Below are positions 33,769 through 45,861 of a stretch of DNA of 64,000 bases, piece by piece. Both the position numbers and the translations under genes were made by a program. Positions within the stretch are counted from its first letter, which is position 1. The number at the start of each line of letters is the position of its first letter. A model generated the notes under the pieces. The model was given only the letters and a program-made list of their open reading frames with translations. It ran no database searches and was not told the origin of the DNA. The DNA comes from Phytomonospora endophytica (GTDB lineage Bacteria; Actinomycetota; Actinomycetes; Mycobacteriales; Micromonosporaceae), in the NCBI RefSeq assembly GCF_014202425.1, contig NZ_JACHGT010000010.1, forward strand, positions 124,001-188,000. The letters are read 5' to 3'.

Positions 33769-34563
33769 GTGGCGCTCAAGGAATTCCTGCCGCGGGCGAT
33801 CGCGCCGTCCAGTCGCCGGCTGGCCGACGGGGTGCCGTCGGCGCCGCCGGGGACGATGTTCGCGCGTGCCGACGCGGGCGGCTACGCCGTGCCGCTGCGC
33901 AAGTTCACCCTCCACTTCGGACGTGAGCGCGGCGAGGTGCACGTGCCGATCGGTGTCAACGATCCCTCGGTCAGCCGCCTGCACGGTGTGCTCACCTGCG
34001 ACGGCAGTGAATGGTGGATCCGTAACACCGGGCGCCTGCCGATCGAGATCCCCGGCGAACCGATGCTGCTGTCGGGCCACGAGTCACCCATCAAGTCGGG
34101 CTACACGCCGATGCTCATCACCTCCCGGCGCCGGCCCGCGCATCTCCTGGAGATCCACCTCGTCGGCTACGGACGCGGTGACAGCCACGAGGAGCCGCAC
34201 GCCGAGACCCGCCCGCCGGAGGTCTACGACCTCAGGCTCCCCGAGCGGCTCGTGCTGGCCTCGCTGGCGCAGCGTTACCTGCGCGGGGAACGGCATCCGC
34301 AGCCGGTGACCTGGCGCCAGGTCGCCGACGACCTCAACGCGCTTCCCGACGGGCGCAGCTGGTCGGCGAAGTCGGTGGAGCACATCGTGAGCCAGTTGCG
34401 CGAGCGGCTCGCGTCGGGTCGCGACCCGATCCCGGGCATCCTGCGCGGGGAGGTCGGCGAGCCCGTCGGCAACGTCCTCAACCACAACCTGATCCAGGCC
34501 CTGCTGCGGACCTCGACGCTGATCCCGGAGGACCTCAAGCTGATCGACGACGAGCCCGTCTAG
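33769..34563 (+). CDS. FHA-domain protein with C-terminal winged-helix-like region
   Basis: 264 aa from GTG 33769, after GGGAGGAGCAGGA; a longer open frame lacks a site. An FHA domain (about 38-110) shows FTLHFGRERGEV, the phospho-Thr-binding core DPSVSRLHGVL and WWIRNTGRLPIEI. From residue 155 LRLPERLVLASLAQRYL leads into TWRQVADDLNALPDGRSWSAKSVEHIVSQLRERL, which looks like a winged-helix DNA-binding module. This would be a phosphothreonine-responsive regulator or scaffold, needing a Ser/Thr kinase elsewhere. Its stop shares the 4-bp CTAG with the STAND gene's stop, so the two converge exactly. Confidence 0.88.
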   Translation: MALKEFLPRAIAPSSRRLADGVPSAPPGTMFARADAGGYAVPLRKFTLHFGRERGEVHVPIGVNDPSVSRLHGVLTCDGSEWWIRNTGRLPIEIPGEPMLLSGHESPIKSGYTPMLITSRRRPAHLLEIHLVGYGRGDSHEEPHAETRPPEVYDLRLPERLVLASLAQRYLRGERHPQPVTWRQVADDLNALPDGRSWSAKSVEHIVSQLRERLASGRDPIPGILRGEVGEPVGNVLNHNLIQALLRTSTLIPEDLKLIDDEPV

Positions 34564-37352
34564 CGGCGGTCGGGCGGGACCAGCGAGAAGTTCGTGACGA
34601 AGGACGTGCCGTCCTTGGGCGGCTTCGGCAGTGTGGCCCGGTGTGCGTCCACGCGTTCGGACTCCTTGCGCCGCCCGGCGGCCAGCAGCAGTTCGCGCTG
34701 GAGGGTGAGAGCGCCGTGCAGGACGGCGAGCGCGCGCGGGTCGGTGGCGCTGAGTTCCTCGGCCTCGGCGGCGACCTCCCGCGCGAGGAGCAGCGCCGGC
34801 TCCAGCCCGCGCAGGACCGAGGCGCAGGACACGCGGTTCATTCGGGTCAGCGCGATCTCGTAGCGGTAGGTCCTCCCGTCGGTGAGCCGCTCGAAGATGG
34901 TCTCGGCCTCGTCGATGGCGGCGTCGGCGGCCACGAAGTCCTCCAGCATGACCAGATCCTGGGCGAGGTGCCCGAGTGCGATGGCGAGGTCGGGATTCAT
35001 CTGCGGGTCGACCGCGGAGAGCCCCCGGTAGATCTCGACGGCCTCCCGATCGAGTTTGAGGGCATCGTTCCAGCGCTGTTCGGCGGTGCACGTGACGGCC
35101 AGGTTGGTCAGCCGCTGTGCCCGGTCGTGCGAGTCGATGCTCTCGTCGGGATCGCTGTCGGCGCCGGTGAACAGGGCGAGGTTGTTGCGGGCGACGCGCA
35201 GGGCGTTCTCGTGCCGGCCGGGGTTGCGTTCGTGGAGTTCCTCGATGATGCGCGCGGCCTCCCTGGTCGCGGCCTCGGCCTCGTCGCGCAACCCGGCTTC
35301 GAAGCAGATCGTGCCGAGGTTGATCAGCAGGTGTGAGCGGACCCCGATCACGTCGGGGCCGTCCCCGGCCTCCTGCACGCGGGCGAGCGCGCCGCGCAGG
35401 AGCTTCATCGCCTCGGGGTAGGCGCCTTCCTTGCGCAGGCTGACACCCAGCCCGATCGCGGCCTGCGCGGAGGCCAGGAGGGTGCTGAAGGACTGTGCCG
35501 GGACGTCGCGCATGTGGTCGGTGAGCGCCTGCCCGGCCTGTTTGGCCTCGGCGTGCCGGTCGAGTCTGCCGAGGATCACGGCCTTGTTGGCCAGGATTTC
35601 GAGGAACACCGGATGGTCGCGGCCGCCGGGGAGGCGCGTCAGCAGCGTTTCGGCCAGAGCGACCGAGGCGAGCGCGTCGTCATGTCGCCGGAGTTCGTTG
35701 AGGACGAGTCCCCGGGCGTGGCAGGCGTGGACGTGGGAGTAGGTGTACTCGTTCGGGCGGATGCCGGACAGGCGCCGGAAGAGGTCGGCGGCGATGTCGA
35801 GGTCGCGGAGGGCCTGACCGTGCTGGCCGACGGAGGTGCGACGCAGCCCGCGGCGGGTGTGCAGCCGGGCCTGGAGAACGGGGTCCGTCTCGCCGGCGAG
35901 CCGGTCGCCGACCAGCCGTTCGACGAGCTGCCACGCCCCGATGTCCATGCCGGAGTCGGCGCCCGAGGGGAGGTGCTCGGAGACCAGTTCAAGGGTCTCC
36001 TCGTCGATGTCGGTCATGGCGGCGAGGTTTTCCAGAGTGACGCCGCCGGCGGCGACGGCGAGGCCGGGATCCCCGCGGAGGAGCTCGTCGAGGAGCGGGA
36101 CGAGGTGGGGCCAGCGGAGCGCGGCCGAGGTGAGGGCGGTCAGTGTCCGCGCGGTGTGCGCGGGCGCGGGCCCGTCTTGACGCGCGAGCAGTTTCGCCGG
36201 CGCCGATTCGGCCCAGCCGTTGACCGGGAAGGTCCGCACCCGGTGTCCGGGGGTCAGCAGGGCGATGAAGTCCTCGGCGAGGCGGTCGGGGTAGAGCGGT
36301 TCGAGGTACTGCCGCGCGTCCTCGGCGGGATAGCAGTAGCGGTGGTCGGCGAGCACCTGCTGCGCGTGCTCCATCTCGACGCTGTCGAGCAGGCCGACGC
36401 CTGCCTCGAAGCCGGGCGCGGGGCCGGCGAGGGCGGCGACGAACACCGCCTGGGCGAGTTCGCGATCCCCGCTGCGGTAGTCGATGCGGCCTTGCGCCCC
36501 GGCGTGGCGGAGTTCGCGCCAGGCGCCCATCTCGCGGCGCAGCAGGAAGGCCGCGACCTCGTCGACCTCGTCGGGCGCGCGGTCGGCGCCGGTGGCGAGG
36601 ACGCCGGCGAGCGCTCGCATGTGGACGGCCAGGACCGTCTCGTACGAACGGTGGCCGAGTCCCCGCGGTGCTTCGCCCGACGGTGGTGGAGCGGCCAGCG
36701 CGCGGGCGAAGGCCGCCGAGGCGTCGGCGTAGAGACGGGGGCGGTCGTGCTCGTCGACGAGGGGGAGCAAGGGGAGGTCGTGGGCTGGCAACTCCTGACC
36801 GAGGGTGCCCAGCAGCGGCCACCAGAAGGCGACCGAGCGGGCCAGCAGGAGGATCCGGATGCGTGCGGGCGAGCGCATGGCGTGCAGGCACAGGGCTTTG
36901 AGGGCGTCGTGCGGCCAGCGGTCGGCGTAGTCGACGAGGATCAGCTCGTCTTGTTCCAGTCCGTCCAATGTGGAGCGTGAGCCTTCGGGGGCGAGCGCCG
37001 ATTCGGGGTGCGCCCGCCAGACCCGCCAGCCCGGGGAGGCCGAGGCGAAGCGCGCGGCGAGGCGGCTCTTGCCCTGACCGCCGGCGGCGTGGACGAGGAA
37101 GAGCGACAGGCGGTCGGTGCCGTCGCGCCAGCGGGTCAGCCGCCGGTTCTCCTCGCCGCGTCCGTGGAACGGGACGACGGCGTGGGCGGCGTTGAGGAGC
37201 CGGCTCGGCTGCTGCGCCCAGTCGGCGGGCGGGCTGTCCTCCGCGAAGGCCGAAAGGAAGAACGATCCGGCAGTGTAGTGGTAATTGACGTCGCCGTAAA
37301 GCGGCGCGTTGACGGTTCCGCCGTCATGGGCGTTGTTGTTGACGGTCGGCAA
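34560..37352 (-). CDS. STAND-like P-loop NTPase with C-terminal TPR array
   Basis: 930 aa from TTG 37350-37352 with GGAG 6 nt upstream. A GTG at 37520 would add 56 residues, but those codons have many A/T third positions unlike the rest, so the later start is preferred. The N-terminus has the glycine/asparagine phrase NNNAHDGGTVNAPLYGDVNYHY, resembling short motifs at the start of many multicellular-bacterial STAND proteins. NTPase: Walker A GGQGKSR (91-97), Walker B as ELILVDYADRW. Winged-helix and linker regions follow, then TPR-like repeats from about 540 to 900. Such proteins sense an effector and oligomerise. Faces the FHA gene and is divergent from the grpE operon. Confidence 0.85.
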   Translation of the reverse strand: MPTVNNNAHDGGTVNAPLYGDVNYHYTAGSFFLSAFAEDSPPADWAQQPSRLLNAAHAVVPFHGRGEENRRLTRWRDGTDRLSLFLVHAAGGQGKSRLAARFASASPGWRVWRAHPESALAPEGSRSTLDGLEQDELILVDYADRWPHDALKALCLHAMRSPARIRILLLARSVAFWWPLLGTLGQELPAHDLPLLPLVDEHDRPRLYADASAAFARALAAPPPSGEAPRGLGHRSYETVLAVHMRALAGVLATGADRAPDEVDEVAAFLLRREMGAWRELRHAGAQGRIDYRSGDRELAQAVFVAALAGPAPGFEAGVGLLDSVEMEHAQQVLADHRYCYPAEDARQYLEPLYPDRLAEDFIALLTPGHRVRTFPVNGWAESAPAKLLARQDGPAPAHTARTLTALTSAALRWPHLVPLLDELLRGDPGLAVAAGGVTLENLAAMTDIDEETLELVSEHLPSGADSGMDIGAWQLVERLVGDRLAGETDPVLQARLHTRRGLRRTSVGQHGQALRDLDIAADLFRRLSGIRPNEYTYSHVHACHARGLVLNELRRHDDALASVALAETLLTRLPGGRDHPVFLEILANKAVILGRLDRHAEAKQAGQALTDHMRDVPAQSFSTLLASAQAAIGLGVSLRKEGAYPEAMKLLRGALARVQEAGDGPDVIGVRSHLLINLGTICFEAGLRDEAEAATREAARIIEELHERNPGRHENALRVARNNLALFTGADSDPDESIDSHDRAQRLTNLAVTCTAEQRWNDALKLDREAVEIYRGLSAVDPQMNPDLAIALGHLAQDLVMLEDFVAADAAIDEAETIFERLTDGRTYRYEIALTRMNRVSCASVLRGLEPALLLAREVAAEAEELSATDPRALAVLHGALTLQRELLLAAGRRKESERVDAHRATLPKPPKDGTSFVTNFSLVPPDRR

Positions 37353-37595
37353 GCGGCTCCAATCTTCGGCAACGGTGCCGGATCCCGATCGGCCCGGCAA
37401 GATCCATTTTCGGCGCGATGCGAAACGATGGCGCCTTCCGGGCAACGGTATCGCCGAATACCGTCCGATTCCGCTGCCACAAGAGGTGTTGCCGGGTTGT
37501 CCATTGCCTGACAAGATCACTCGATTTCGTATTCGTGCAGGTCAACGGTCAACGACGGGCTCCTTTGTAGAGGGTGCACATTGGTCGGTGCTGGC

Positions 37596-37601
37596 TATAC
37601 T
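37596..37601 (+). promoter_or_regulatory. -10 candidate of the chaperone-GTPase operon
   Basis: TATACT lies 36 bp before the grpE-like start in a locally AT-richer 285-bp divergent gap (37353-37637). No good -35 hexamer is seen at 17-18 bp. The gap also holds the leftward promoter of the STAND gene. Confidence 0.5.
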
Positions 37602-37637
37602 CAGATTCCCTCAGCCCCCATCGCCCCTGGAGCTGCC

Positions 37638-39916
<2,279 letters not shown>

Positions 39917-39920
39917 CCGC

Positions 39921-42281
39921 ATGGCCTTCGACGCCGACGTCTACGAACGCGAGGTGCTGCGACCCGTACGCGTCGGCTCGGGCGCGCTGCCCGAGGACCT
40001 GCTCACCCGCTACGGGATGACGGCGCCGCTGTCGGGAAGGGCCCTGACCGAGCATCTCCGCGCCGTCCGGTCCTACTGGACCACCAAGTCCGGCGGCGCC
40101 GGTGGACTCTCCCGGGTCTGCAAGGCCCTGCTCGCCGCCGACACGGCCCTGGCCAAGACCGGCGACCTCGCCTCGGACGCCTTCTGGCGCGACGCCGCCC
40201 GGCGACGCGACCAGCTGCGCGCCGAACTCGTCACCGACCTCGCCGACGACCTGCGCCGTGAGTACAGCGGCGGCGTCACCGAACAGCAGCTGGAGCGCCT
40301 GCCCGACCGCTACCGCCCGCTCACCCCCGCGCAGCGCCGCGAGGCCGCCGCCCAGGCCGGGCTACGACTGATCACGACCATCGAGCTGCCCGTCGCGTGC
40401 GGGCTGCCCGAGGCGAAGATGCGCGAACTCGACGGCAAGCTCATCGAGGCGGGCCTGAAGAGCGTGGTCGCGTTCTTCATGCCCGACGTCACCGCGCCCT
40501 TCACGCTCATCGGCGGCCTGTCGGTGCCGGGCAGCCCGTCCCTCAAACTCGGCAGGCCGGTACTCGAAGAGGCCAAAGAGGACGCCGCGGCCCTCGGCAA
40601 CGACCCGGCCTCGCAGGCCCGGCGCGCCGTGCTGCGGCTCGTCGAGGACGGAGTGAAGAACGGCGGCGACCTCAACCGGATCGCCCTGGCGCACTTCGCG
40701 CACGTCCTGTCGCGCTCCTCGGGTTCCGGGCACGCGTTCATCGTGCGCGAGGCGACCAGCCGCGGCCTGCACGCCGACGACGCCGAAGTCCTGGCCGCGA
40801 GCCTCGCCGGGCACACCGGCCCGGCACCACAGCTGATCAGCGTCCAAGAGGTCCGCGACCTGCTCACCGAGGGACGCCTGCACGCCGCACAGCAGGCCTT
40901 GTCGTCGATCCCGGCCGAGACCGAGGGCCATCACGAGGTCGCCGCCGCCGTCGCGCAGGCGCAGGCGAAGGTCGAGGACCTGCTCCGGCAGGCGGCGACG
41001 GCCGACGCCGCCACCGTCGAAGGACTCCTCCGGCGTGCCGGAGCCATCGCCGGCGACGACCCGGCGGTCATCGGGATGCTCACCCGGCTCCCGCCGCCCG
41101 CGGTGACCGACCTGTCGGTGCGATCCTCGGCGGGCGCGGCCGAACTGTCCTGGCGGCTGCCACCGACCGGTTTCCCCGACGTCCACTACCGGATCGTGCG
41201 CACCTCCGGCGCGCCCGCGGTGTCGGTCGCCGACGGCGCGACGGTCACGACCACCACCGCGACCCGCGCGGCGGACCCGGATCCGCCGCCCGGACACGGC
41301 GTGTTCTACACCGTCTTCGCCACCGGCGCCGACCCGCGCAACCCCGACGCGGCCTGGTCCCCGCCGGTCTCGGCGGGGCACCGCTCGCTGCCGCCGGTGA
41401 CGGCGGCCAAAGGCCGCCTGCGCGACGGTTCGGCCGAACTCGGCTGGCGCGCGCACCCGGGCACGGTCCGGGTCACCGTCCGGCGGGGAACAGACGCCCC
41501 GCCACGCGGACACGACGACGGCACCGAGGTCCGCGGCGACCATGACTCCTGTGTGGACGGCGGCCTGGCCGCCGACGTCGAGTACTTCTACGCCGTGACC
41601 GCCTGGTACCGCGACGAGGCGTCCCGCGAGCACGCCGCCGAGGCCGTGGTGATCTCACTGAGCGCCCGCCCGCGCGTGAGCCGGAAACTCGCGCCCGTCA
41701 CGGGTTTGAGCGTCGAGAGGCGCGGGACGCAGGTGCTGGTCGCGTGGGCCTGGCCGAAAGGCGTGGTGCTCGCCGAGGTCCGCGCGGGCGGTGGGCCGCA
41801 CCGGATCAGCAGGGCCGCCTACATCAGCGCCGGCGGCTGCCTGCTCCCGATGGTGGACCCCGCCGTACCCGTCGAGGTTCGCAGCCTCCAGGCCGACACC
41901 GACGGTGAGATCTCCTACTCGACGCCGGTCACCGCGCAACTGGAGGCGCCCGCCGCGACCGTGTCCTACGTCGTCGACGTCGTGCCCGGCGGCGGCATCC
42001 GTCGCTTCCTCGGGCGCGGCCGTGCCCGGCGCGTCACGGTCACCGTCGACGGGCCGTGCGCCGGGGACCTGCTCGTCGTCGCCGCCAGGGGCACGGTCAT
42101 GCCGCTGCGCCCCGAGGCCGGTGAGGTCATCGCCCGCAGGTCCTTGAGCGGCCGGGGTTTCGCCATCGACGTCGAGGTCCCCGAAGGGATCGGCAGACGC
42201 TACTGGCTCCGGTGCTTCGTCGAGGGAGCCCCCGGGACCAGGCTCGTGGACCCTCCGCTGTCGACGCTGAAAGTGGACTGA
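39921..42281 (+). CDS. Large operon protein with fibronectin III-like domains
   Basis: 786 aa, ATG 39921, 4 bp after the Hsp70 stop. The first 360 residues are helical and begin with a saposin-free, DnaJ-client-like region (VYEREVLRPVRVGSGALPEDLLTRYGM) not matched to a family. From about 390, three to four beta-sandwich domains follow: PPPAVTDLSVRSSAGAAELSW, TAAKGRLRDGSAELGW, APVTGLSVERRGTQVLVAW, each with FN3-like Trp/Tyr spacing, then a final beta domain ending at SYVVDVVP. No signal peptide, so it is cytoplasmic. It may be the scaffold between the chaperones and GTPases. Its TGA overlaps the next ATG. Confidence 0.82.
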   Translation: MAFDADVYEREVLRPVRVGSGALPEDLLTRYGMTAPLSGRALTEHLRAVRSYWTTKSGGAGGLSRVCKALLAADTALAKTGDLASDAFWRDAARRRDQLRAELVTDLADDLRREYSGGVTEQQLERLPDRYRPLTPAQRREAAAQAGLRLITTIELPVACGLPEAKMRELDGKLIEAGLKSVVAFFMPDVTAPFTLIGGLSVPGSPSLKLGRPVLEEAKEDAAALGNDPASQARRAVLRLVEDGVKNGGDLNRIALAHFAHVLSRSSGSGHAFIVREATSRGLHADDAEVLAASLAGHTGPAPQLISVQEVRDLLTEGRLHAAQQALSSIPAETEGHHEVAAAVAQAQAKVEDLLRQAATADAATVEGLLRRAGAIAGDDPAVIGMLTRLPPPAVTDLSVRSSAGAAELSWRLPPTGFPDVHYRIVRTSGAPAVSVADGATVTTTTATRAADPDPPPGHGVFYTVFATGADPRNPDAAWSPPVSAGHRSLPPVTAAKGRLRDGSAELGWRAHPGTVRVTVRRGTDAPPRGHDDGTEVRGDHDSCVDGGLAADVEYFYAVTAWYRDEASREHAAEAVVISLSARPRVSRKLAPVTGLSVERRGTQVLVAWAWPKGVVLAEVRAGGGPHRISRAAYISAGGCLLPMVDPAVPVEVRSLQADTDGEISYSTPVTAQLEAPAATVSYVVDVVPGGGIRRFLGRGRARRVTVTVDGPCAGDLLVVAARGTVMPLRPEAGEVIARRSLSGRGFAIDVEVPEGIGRRYWLRCFVEGAPGTRLVDPPLSTLKVD

Positions 42282-43486
42282 TGCCGAAGACGACCTGCCC
42301 TTTCTGCTACCGCGCCATCAAACCGCGCGAGATCCTCTACGTGTGCAGCGGCCGCGCGGCGCCCGGGATGACGCCGTGCGTGCGTGCCGCCGACGACGAG
42401 CGGATCCGCGAGACCGGCTCCCGCAGCGCCATGCGCCCCACGTTCAGGCCCACCGAGGCCTACACCGAGTCCTTCACGGGCAGACTGCGCGGCGTCCTCT
42501 CCGCCGGCCTCGCGAACTGCCCGCGCTGCCATGCCTCATCCGGGCTGCGCGCCTGCCCGCACTGCCACACGCCCCTCCCCGGCGAGTTCGCGTCCTCGCC
42601 GAGCCCGCTCATCGCGATGGTCGGCGCCTACGGCGCCGGGAAGTCGGTGTACCTCGCGGTCCTCGCCAACACGCTCAAGACCCGTCTCGCCGAACGCTTC
42701 GACGCCGCGATCCGCCTCACCGGCGACTCGCAGGGCGGCGAGGAGTCGGGCCTGAAATGGCTGGAGTCGAACGTGCGGGCCATGTTCGACCAGCATCGGC
42801 TGATCGGGCAGACCGCCGAGTCGGCCGACGGCCGCAAGGAACCCGTCGTCTTCGAATGGCGCAAACGCGGCCGCGTCGGCACCTCCACCAGCTACCTGTC
42901 CTTCTACGACACCGCCGGTGAGGACCTGAAAGGCGAGGACCGGGCCAAGGACCTCAAGTACCTCGCCTCGGCCGACGCACTGGTCCTGCTCCTCGACCCG
43001 CTGCTGCTGCGCGCCGCCCGCGACGAGGCCGGCCTGCCCCCCGACGGCAGACGCGAGGACGGCAGGCTCCTCGTCGCCGTCGAGTCGGTCACCGAGGCCC
43101 TGCGGGAGGCCCGCGGCCGCATCGGGAAACCGGTCGACATCCCCGTCGCGGCCACCTTCGCCAAGATCGACGCCTTTTTCGGCCACCTCGGACCCGACCA
43201 CCCGATCCGCCGGGTCCCACCGCCGGGCGACTTCTACGACGAGACCGCCGGCGCCGAACTGCACGAGCACGTCCGGGCCCTGCTCGTCGGCTGGGGCGGC
43301 GGCGAGATCGACTCCCACCTGCGGCACAACTACCGCGAGTTCCGCTACTTCCCGGTCTCCTCACTCGGCGAACCGCCCGACGGCGAGGCCATCAGCGACC
43401 GGGGCGTGCGCCCGCTGCGCGTCGAAGAACCCCTGCTGTGGCTGCTGTCGCGCTTCGGGATGGTCAAGGCGAGGAAACCGCGATGA
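42281..43486 (+). CDS. Zinc-finger GTPase (double-GTPase-2-like), soluble
   Basis: 401 aa from ATG 42281, sharing an A with the previous stop. N-terminal Cys clusters: CPFC (6-9), Cys22, Cys33, then CPRC (80-83) and CPHC (92-95), a double zinc ribbon. GTPase core: Walker A GAYGAGKS (115-122), switch II FYDTAGED (D210), and a base-recognition loop FAKID (294-297, NKxD variant). The switch and long insert (TSTSYLSFYDTAGED, LLLDPLLL) resemble the DO-GTPase2 family predicted in GTPase-centred conflict systems. A second, membrane-bound GTPase of the same style lies two genes on. No transmembrane helix is seen here. Confidence 0.88.
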   Translation: MPKTTCPFCYRAIKPREILYVCSGRAAPGMTPCVRAADDERIRETGSRSAMRPTFRPTEAYTESFTGRLRGVLSAGLANCPRCHASSGLRACPHCHTPLPGEFASSPSPLIAMVGAYGAGKSVYLAVLANTLKTRLAERFDAAIRLTGDSQGGEESGLKWLESNVRAMFDQHRLIGQTAESADGRKEPVVFEWRKRGRVGTSTSYLSFYDTAGEDLKGEDRAKDLKYLASADALVLLLDPLLLRAARDEAGLPPDGRREDGRLLVAVESVTEALREARGRIGKPVDIPVAATFAKIDAFFGHLGPDHPIRRVPPPGDFYDETAGAELHEHVRALLVGWGGGEIDSHLRHNYREFRYFPVSSLGEPPDGEAISDRGVRPLRVEEPLLWLLSRFGMVKARKPR

Positions 43487-45858
43487 CCGGACGCCTCGAA
43501 GCGCTCATCTACACCGACTGCCTGCCCGGTGAGAGCCTGAGCGGCTCGGCCGGTCTCGGTTTCCAGGCCGCCTCGCCGGGAGCCGAGCCCGAGGCACGGG
43601 AACTGACCCGGAACCACCTCCTCTACGAGCCGCCCGCCGAGTGGATGCGCGACCGGCGGCCCGTCGCGGAGTACCCGGCGTCCCTCGCCCACATCCACGC
43701 CAACGGCTGGTACGCCACGGCCGCCGGGACCTACCTCGGCAAGGAGGCCAAGGGAAACCGGCAGGGCAACCACGTCACGCACGCCGCCGTCACCCGCGAC
43801 GCCGCCGCCTACGACCTGATCCGCCCGGCCCAGCTCGCCGGCGCCGACTTCTGGCGCACCGGCCCCGTCCCCGGCGGACGCGCCCCGGTGATCGGCCCCA
43901 ACTGGTCACCCGGGGAACTCGACACCGACACCGTCGCCGCCCTCGTCCGCGAACGGCCCGGCGGCCGGGAACTGCTCACCGGCCTGCTCTCCGCCCTCAC
44001 CGGCGACGAACGCCGGATCGTGCTCGTCGGCGCCGACCCGCGCGAGATCCTCGCCTGGATCGCCGCGGCGACCCTCCTCCTCCCGCAACAGCGGGCCCTC
44101 GACGTCGGTTTCAAGGTCTACACCACGCGCCCCAGCCACGGAGCGCACCGGATCGTCGGGGTCCACCCCGACTGGCTCCCCGGCGACCTCGAAGGCATGC
44201 ACGTCTTCGACCTGCGCGACGAGCCCCCCAGTGACACCGCCACCGACGAGATCGCGGCCGGCTGGGCCGGACTCCTCCACGCCGAAGACGCCCTCGACGT
44301 CGTCGACGCCGTCGAACTCGCCGCCCTGTCCGGCCTCGACCCCGGCGCGGGGCAGGCCCTCGCCGCCGCCGCCTTCTTCGGACTGACCCCGCCTTCACTC
44401 CACGCCACCGCCCTGGCCACCTGGCTCCGCGAATGCGACGACGACCGCTACCGCGCCTACGGCAGCGGCGTCGCCACCGCCCTCCTCGCCCTCCCCGACC
44501 GGCCCAGACCACTGCTGGCCGCGCTCGACACCCTCGCCTCCGCCGGACGCCTCGGCGAGCACGCCCCCGAGATCCGGATCGCGCTCCTCGAAGAGGAGTG
44601 CCGCGAGGCCGCCGCCGGAGCGGTCGAGGCCGGCGCCCTGCCCCCACTCCCGTCCGGAACCTGGCTCCCCGAACACCGCGACCGCGCCGAAGCCGTCCTC
44701 GCCGACGCCTTCACCACCGTCTCCGTCCAGCGCTTCCGGCTGCTCCTCGCCGTCGCCGACCGCTTCGGCCTGCGCCCGGACCTGATCGGCGAACTCGCCA
44801 CCGCCACCGACGCCTTCATCGACTGGTGGGCCGACAACCCCGGCACCTCACCGGAACCCTCCTCCCACCACAGCGGCGAACTGCTGCGCGACCGCCTCCT
44901 GGACAACCTCCGCGAACGCTGCGGTGAAGGCGCCGACGACCGCGAGGCCCACCGCGTCGGCGAACACTGGGCCGAGGTCGTCTTCGCCTGGACCGGGGGA
45001 CCGCCCGACTGGGACGACCCGCTCATCCGCGCCTGCCTGGGCGCACGAGGACGGCACGCCTCACCGGAGGAGTTCGCGGCCCTGGCCCGCACGCGCCTCA
45101 AAGACGGCGACCCCGTCGAGGCCGAGTTCCGGATCGGCGTGCTGTCCCGCTGGCGGCGGCCGCGCTTCGGCGACCTCACGCACCTCGCGACCGTCCTGCC
45201 CCGCGGGACCCGCCTGCCGGAGTCTTTCGCCGAAGCCGCCCGGACGGAGGTCTTCGCGCCCGGGCCCCTCACCGACGAGGTCGTCCAGACCGTCACGAAA
45301 CTCCTCGCCCTCGGCCTGCTCAACGACCCCCGCCTCAAGGAGATCACCGAAGCCGACGCGCTGCTCGCCGAACTCCGCGTGCCCAAGGACCGTGAATCGA
45401 TCGACGCCGCCGAGGACTTCCTCCTCGACGTCCACGACCTCGACCACCGGATCCTCAAACGCCACGGCGACGTCGTCGTCGCGACCCTGCTGGGCAGGCG
45501 CATGCCCAGAGTCGTCGCGACCGTCCTGGAGGCCCTGCGCGCCGCCGACCGCGACGACTTCGCCGACCAGCTCACCACCCGCCTCAAGTCACGCGCGGCC
45601 AGTTCCTACACCCTGTTCTGCGCCTTCACCGTCTTGACCAAGGGCCTGGCCACACCGCAGGCGGGACCCCGCCTGGACGCCGCCTGCGGGCGGGCCCTGC
45701 GCGCCGCCGACGACGCCGTGCTCCGCCGCGTCGAGGCCATCGCCGACGGCTTCAGCGCCACCTGGCGGGCCCGCTGGATCGAGTTCGCCGCCTCGCGCTC
45801 GGTCAAGCCCGGTCCACTGCAACGCATGTGGTCCGACCGCTTCAGGAAAGGGGGATAG
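43483..45858 (+). CDS. GTPase-associated protein (GAP1-like, N2-M-C)
   Basis: 791 aa from ATG 43483, overlapping the previous stop as ATGA. The opening LEALIYTDCLPGESLSGSAGLGFQAASPGAEP and the block WYATAAGTYLGKEAKGNRQGNHVTHAAVT match the pattern of GTPase-associated protein 1 N-terminal domains. Next comes a helical middle (LLLPQQRALDVGFKVYTTRPSHGAHRIVGVHPDW) and a long alpha-rich C-terminal half. GAP1 proteins are always found with DO-GTPases in predicted conflict systems and are thought to be regulators or effectors of them. No catalytic motif is obvious. Immediately precedes the membrane GTPase gene. Confidence 0.83.
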   Translation: MTGRLEALIYTDCLPGESLSGSAGLGFQAASPGAEPEARELTRNHLLYEPPAEWMRDRRPVAEYPASLAHIHANGWYATAAGTYLGKEAKGNRQGNHVTHAAVTRDAAAYDLIRPAQLAGADFWRTGPVPGGRAPVIGPNWSPGELDTDTVAALVRERPGGRELLTGLLSALTGDERRIVLVGADPREILAWIAAATLLLPQQRALDVGFKVYTTRPSHGAHRIVGVHPDWLPGDLEGMHVFDLRDEPPSDTATDEIAAGWAGLLHAEDALDVVDAVELAALSGLDPGAGQALAAAAFFGLTPPSLHATALATWLRECDDDRYRAYGSGVATALLALPDRPRPLLAALDTLASAGRLGEHAPEIRIALLEEECREAAAGAVEAGALPPLPSGTWLPEHRDRAEAVLADAFTTVSVQRFRLLLAVADRFGLRPDLIGELATATDAFIDWWADNPGTSPEPSSHHSGELLRDRLLDNLRERCGEGADDREAHRVGEHWAEVVFAWTGGPPDWDDPLIRACLGARGRHASPEEFAALARTRLKDGDPVEAEFRIGVLSRWRRPRFGDLTHLATVLPRGTRLPESFAEAARTEVFAPGPLTDEVVQTVTKLLALGLLNDPRLKEITEADALLAELRVPKDRESIDAAEDFLLDVHDLDHRILKRHGDVVVATLLGRRMPRVVATVLEALRAADRDDFADQLTTRLKSRAASSYTLFCAFTVLTKGLATPQAGPRLDAACGRALRAADDAVLRRVEAIADGFSATWRARWIEFAASRSVKPGPLQRMWSDRFRKGG

Positions 45859-45861
45859 GCC

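Noticed and set aside
37353-37520. 56-residue extension of the STAND gene from GTG 37520
   Set aside because: Roughly a third of the third positions are A or T, unlike the following 930 codons, and the region is a divergent promoter gap.
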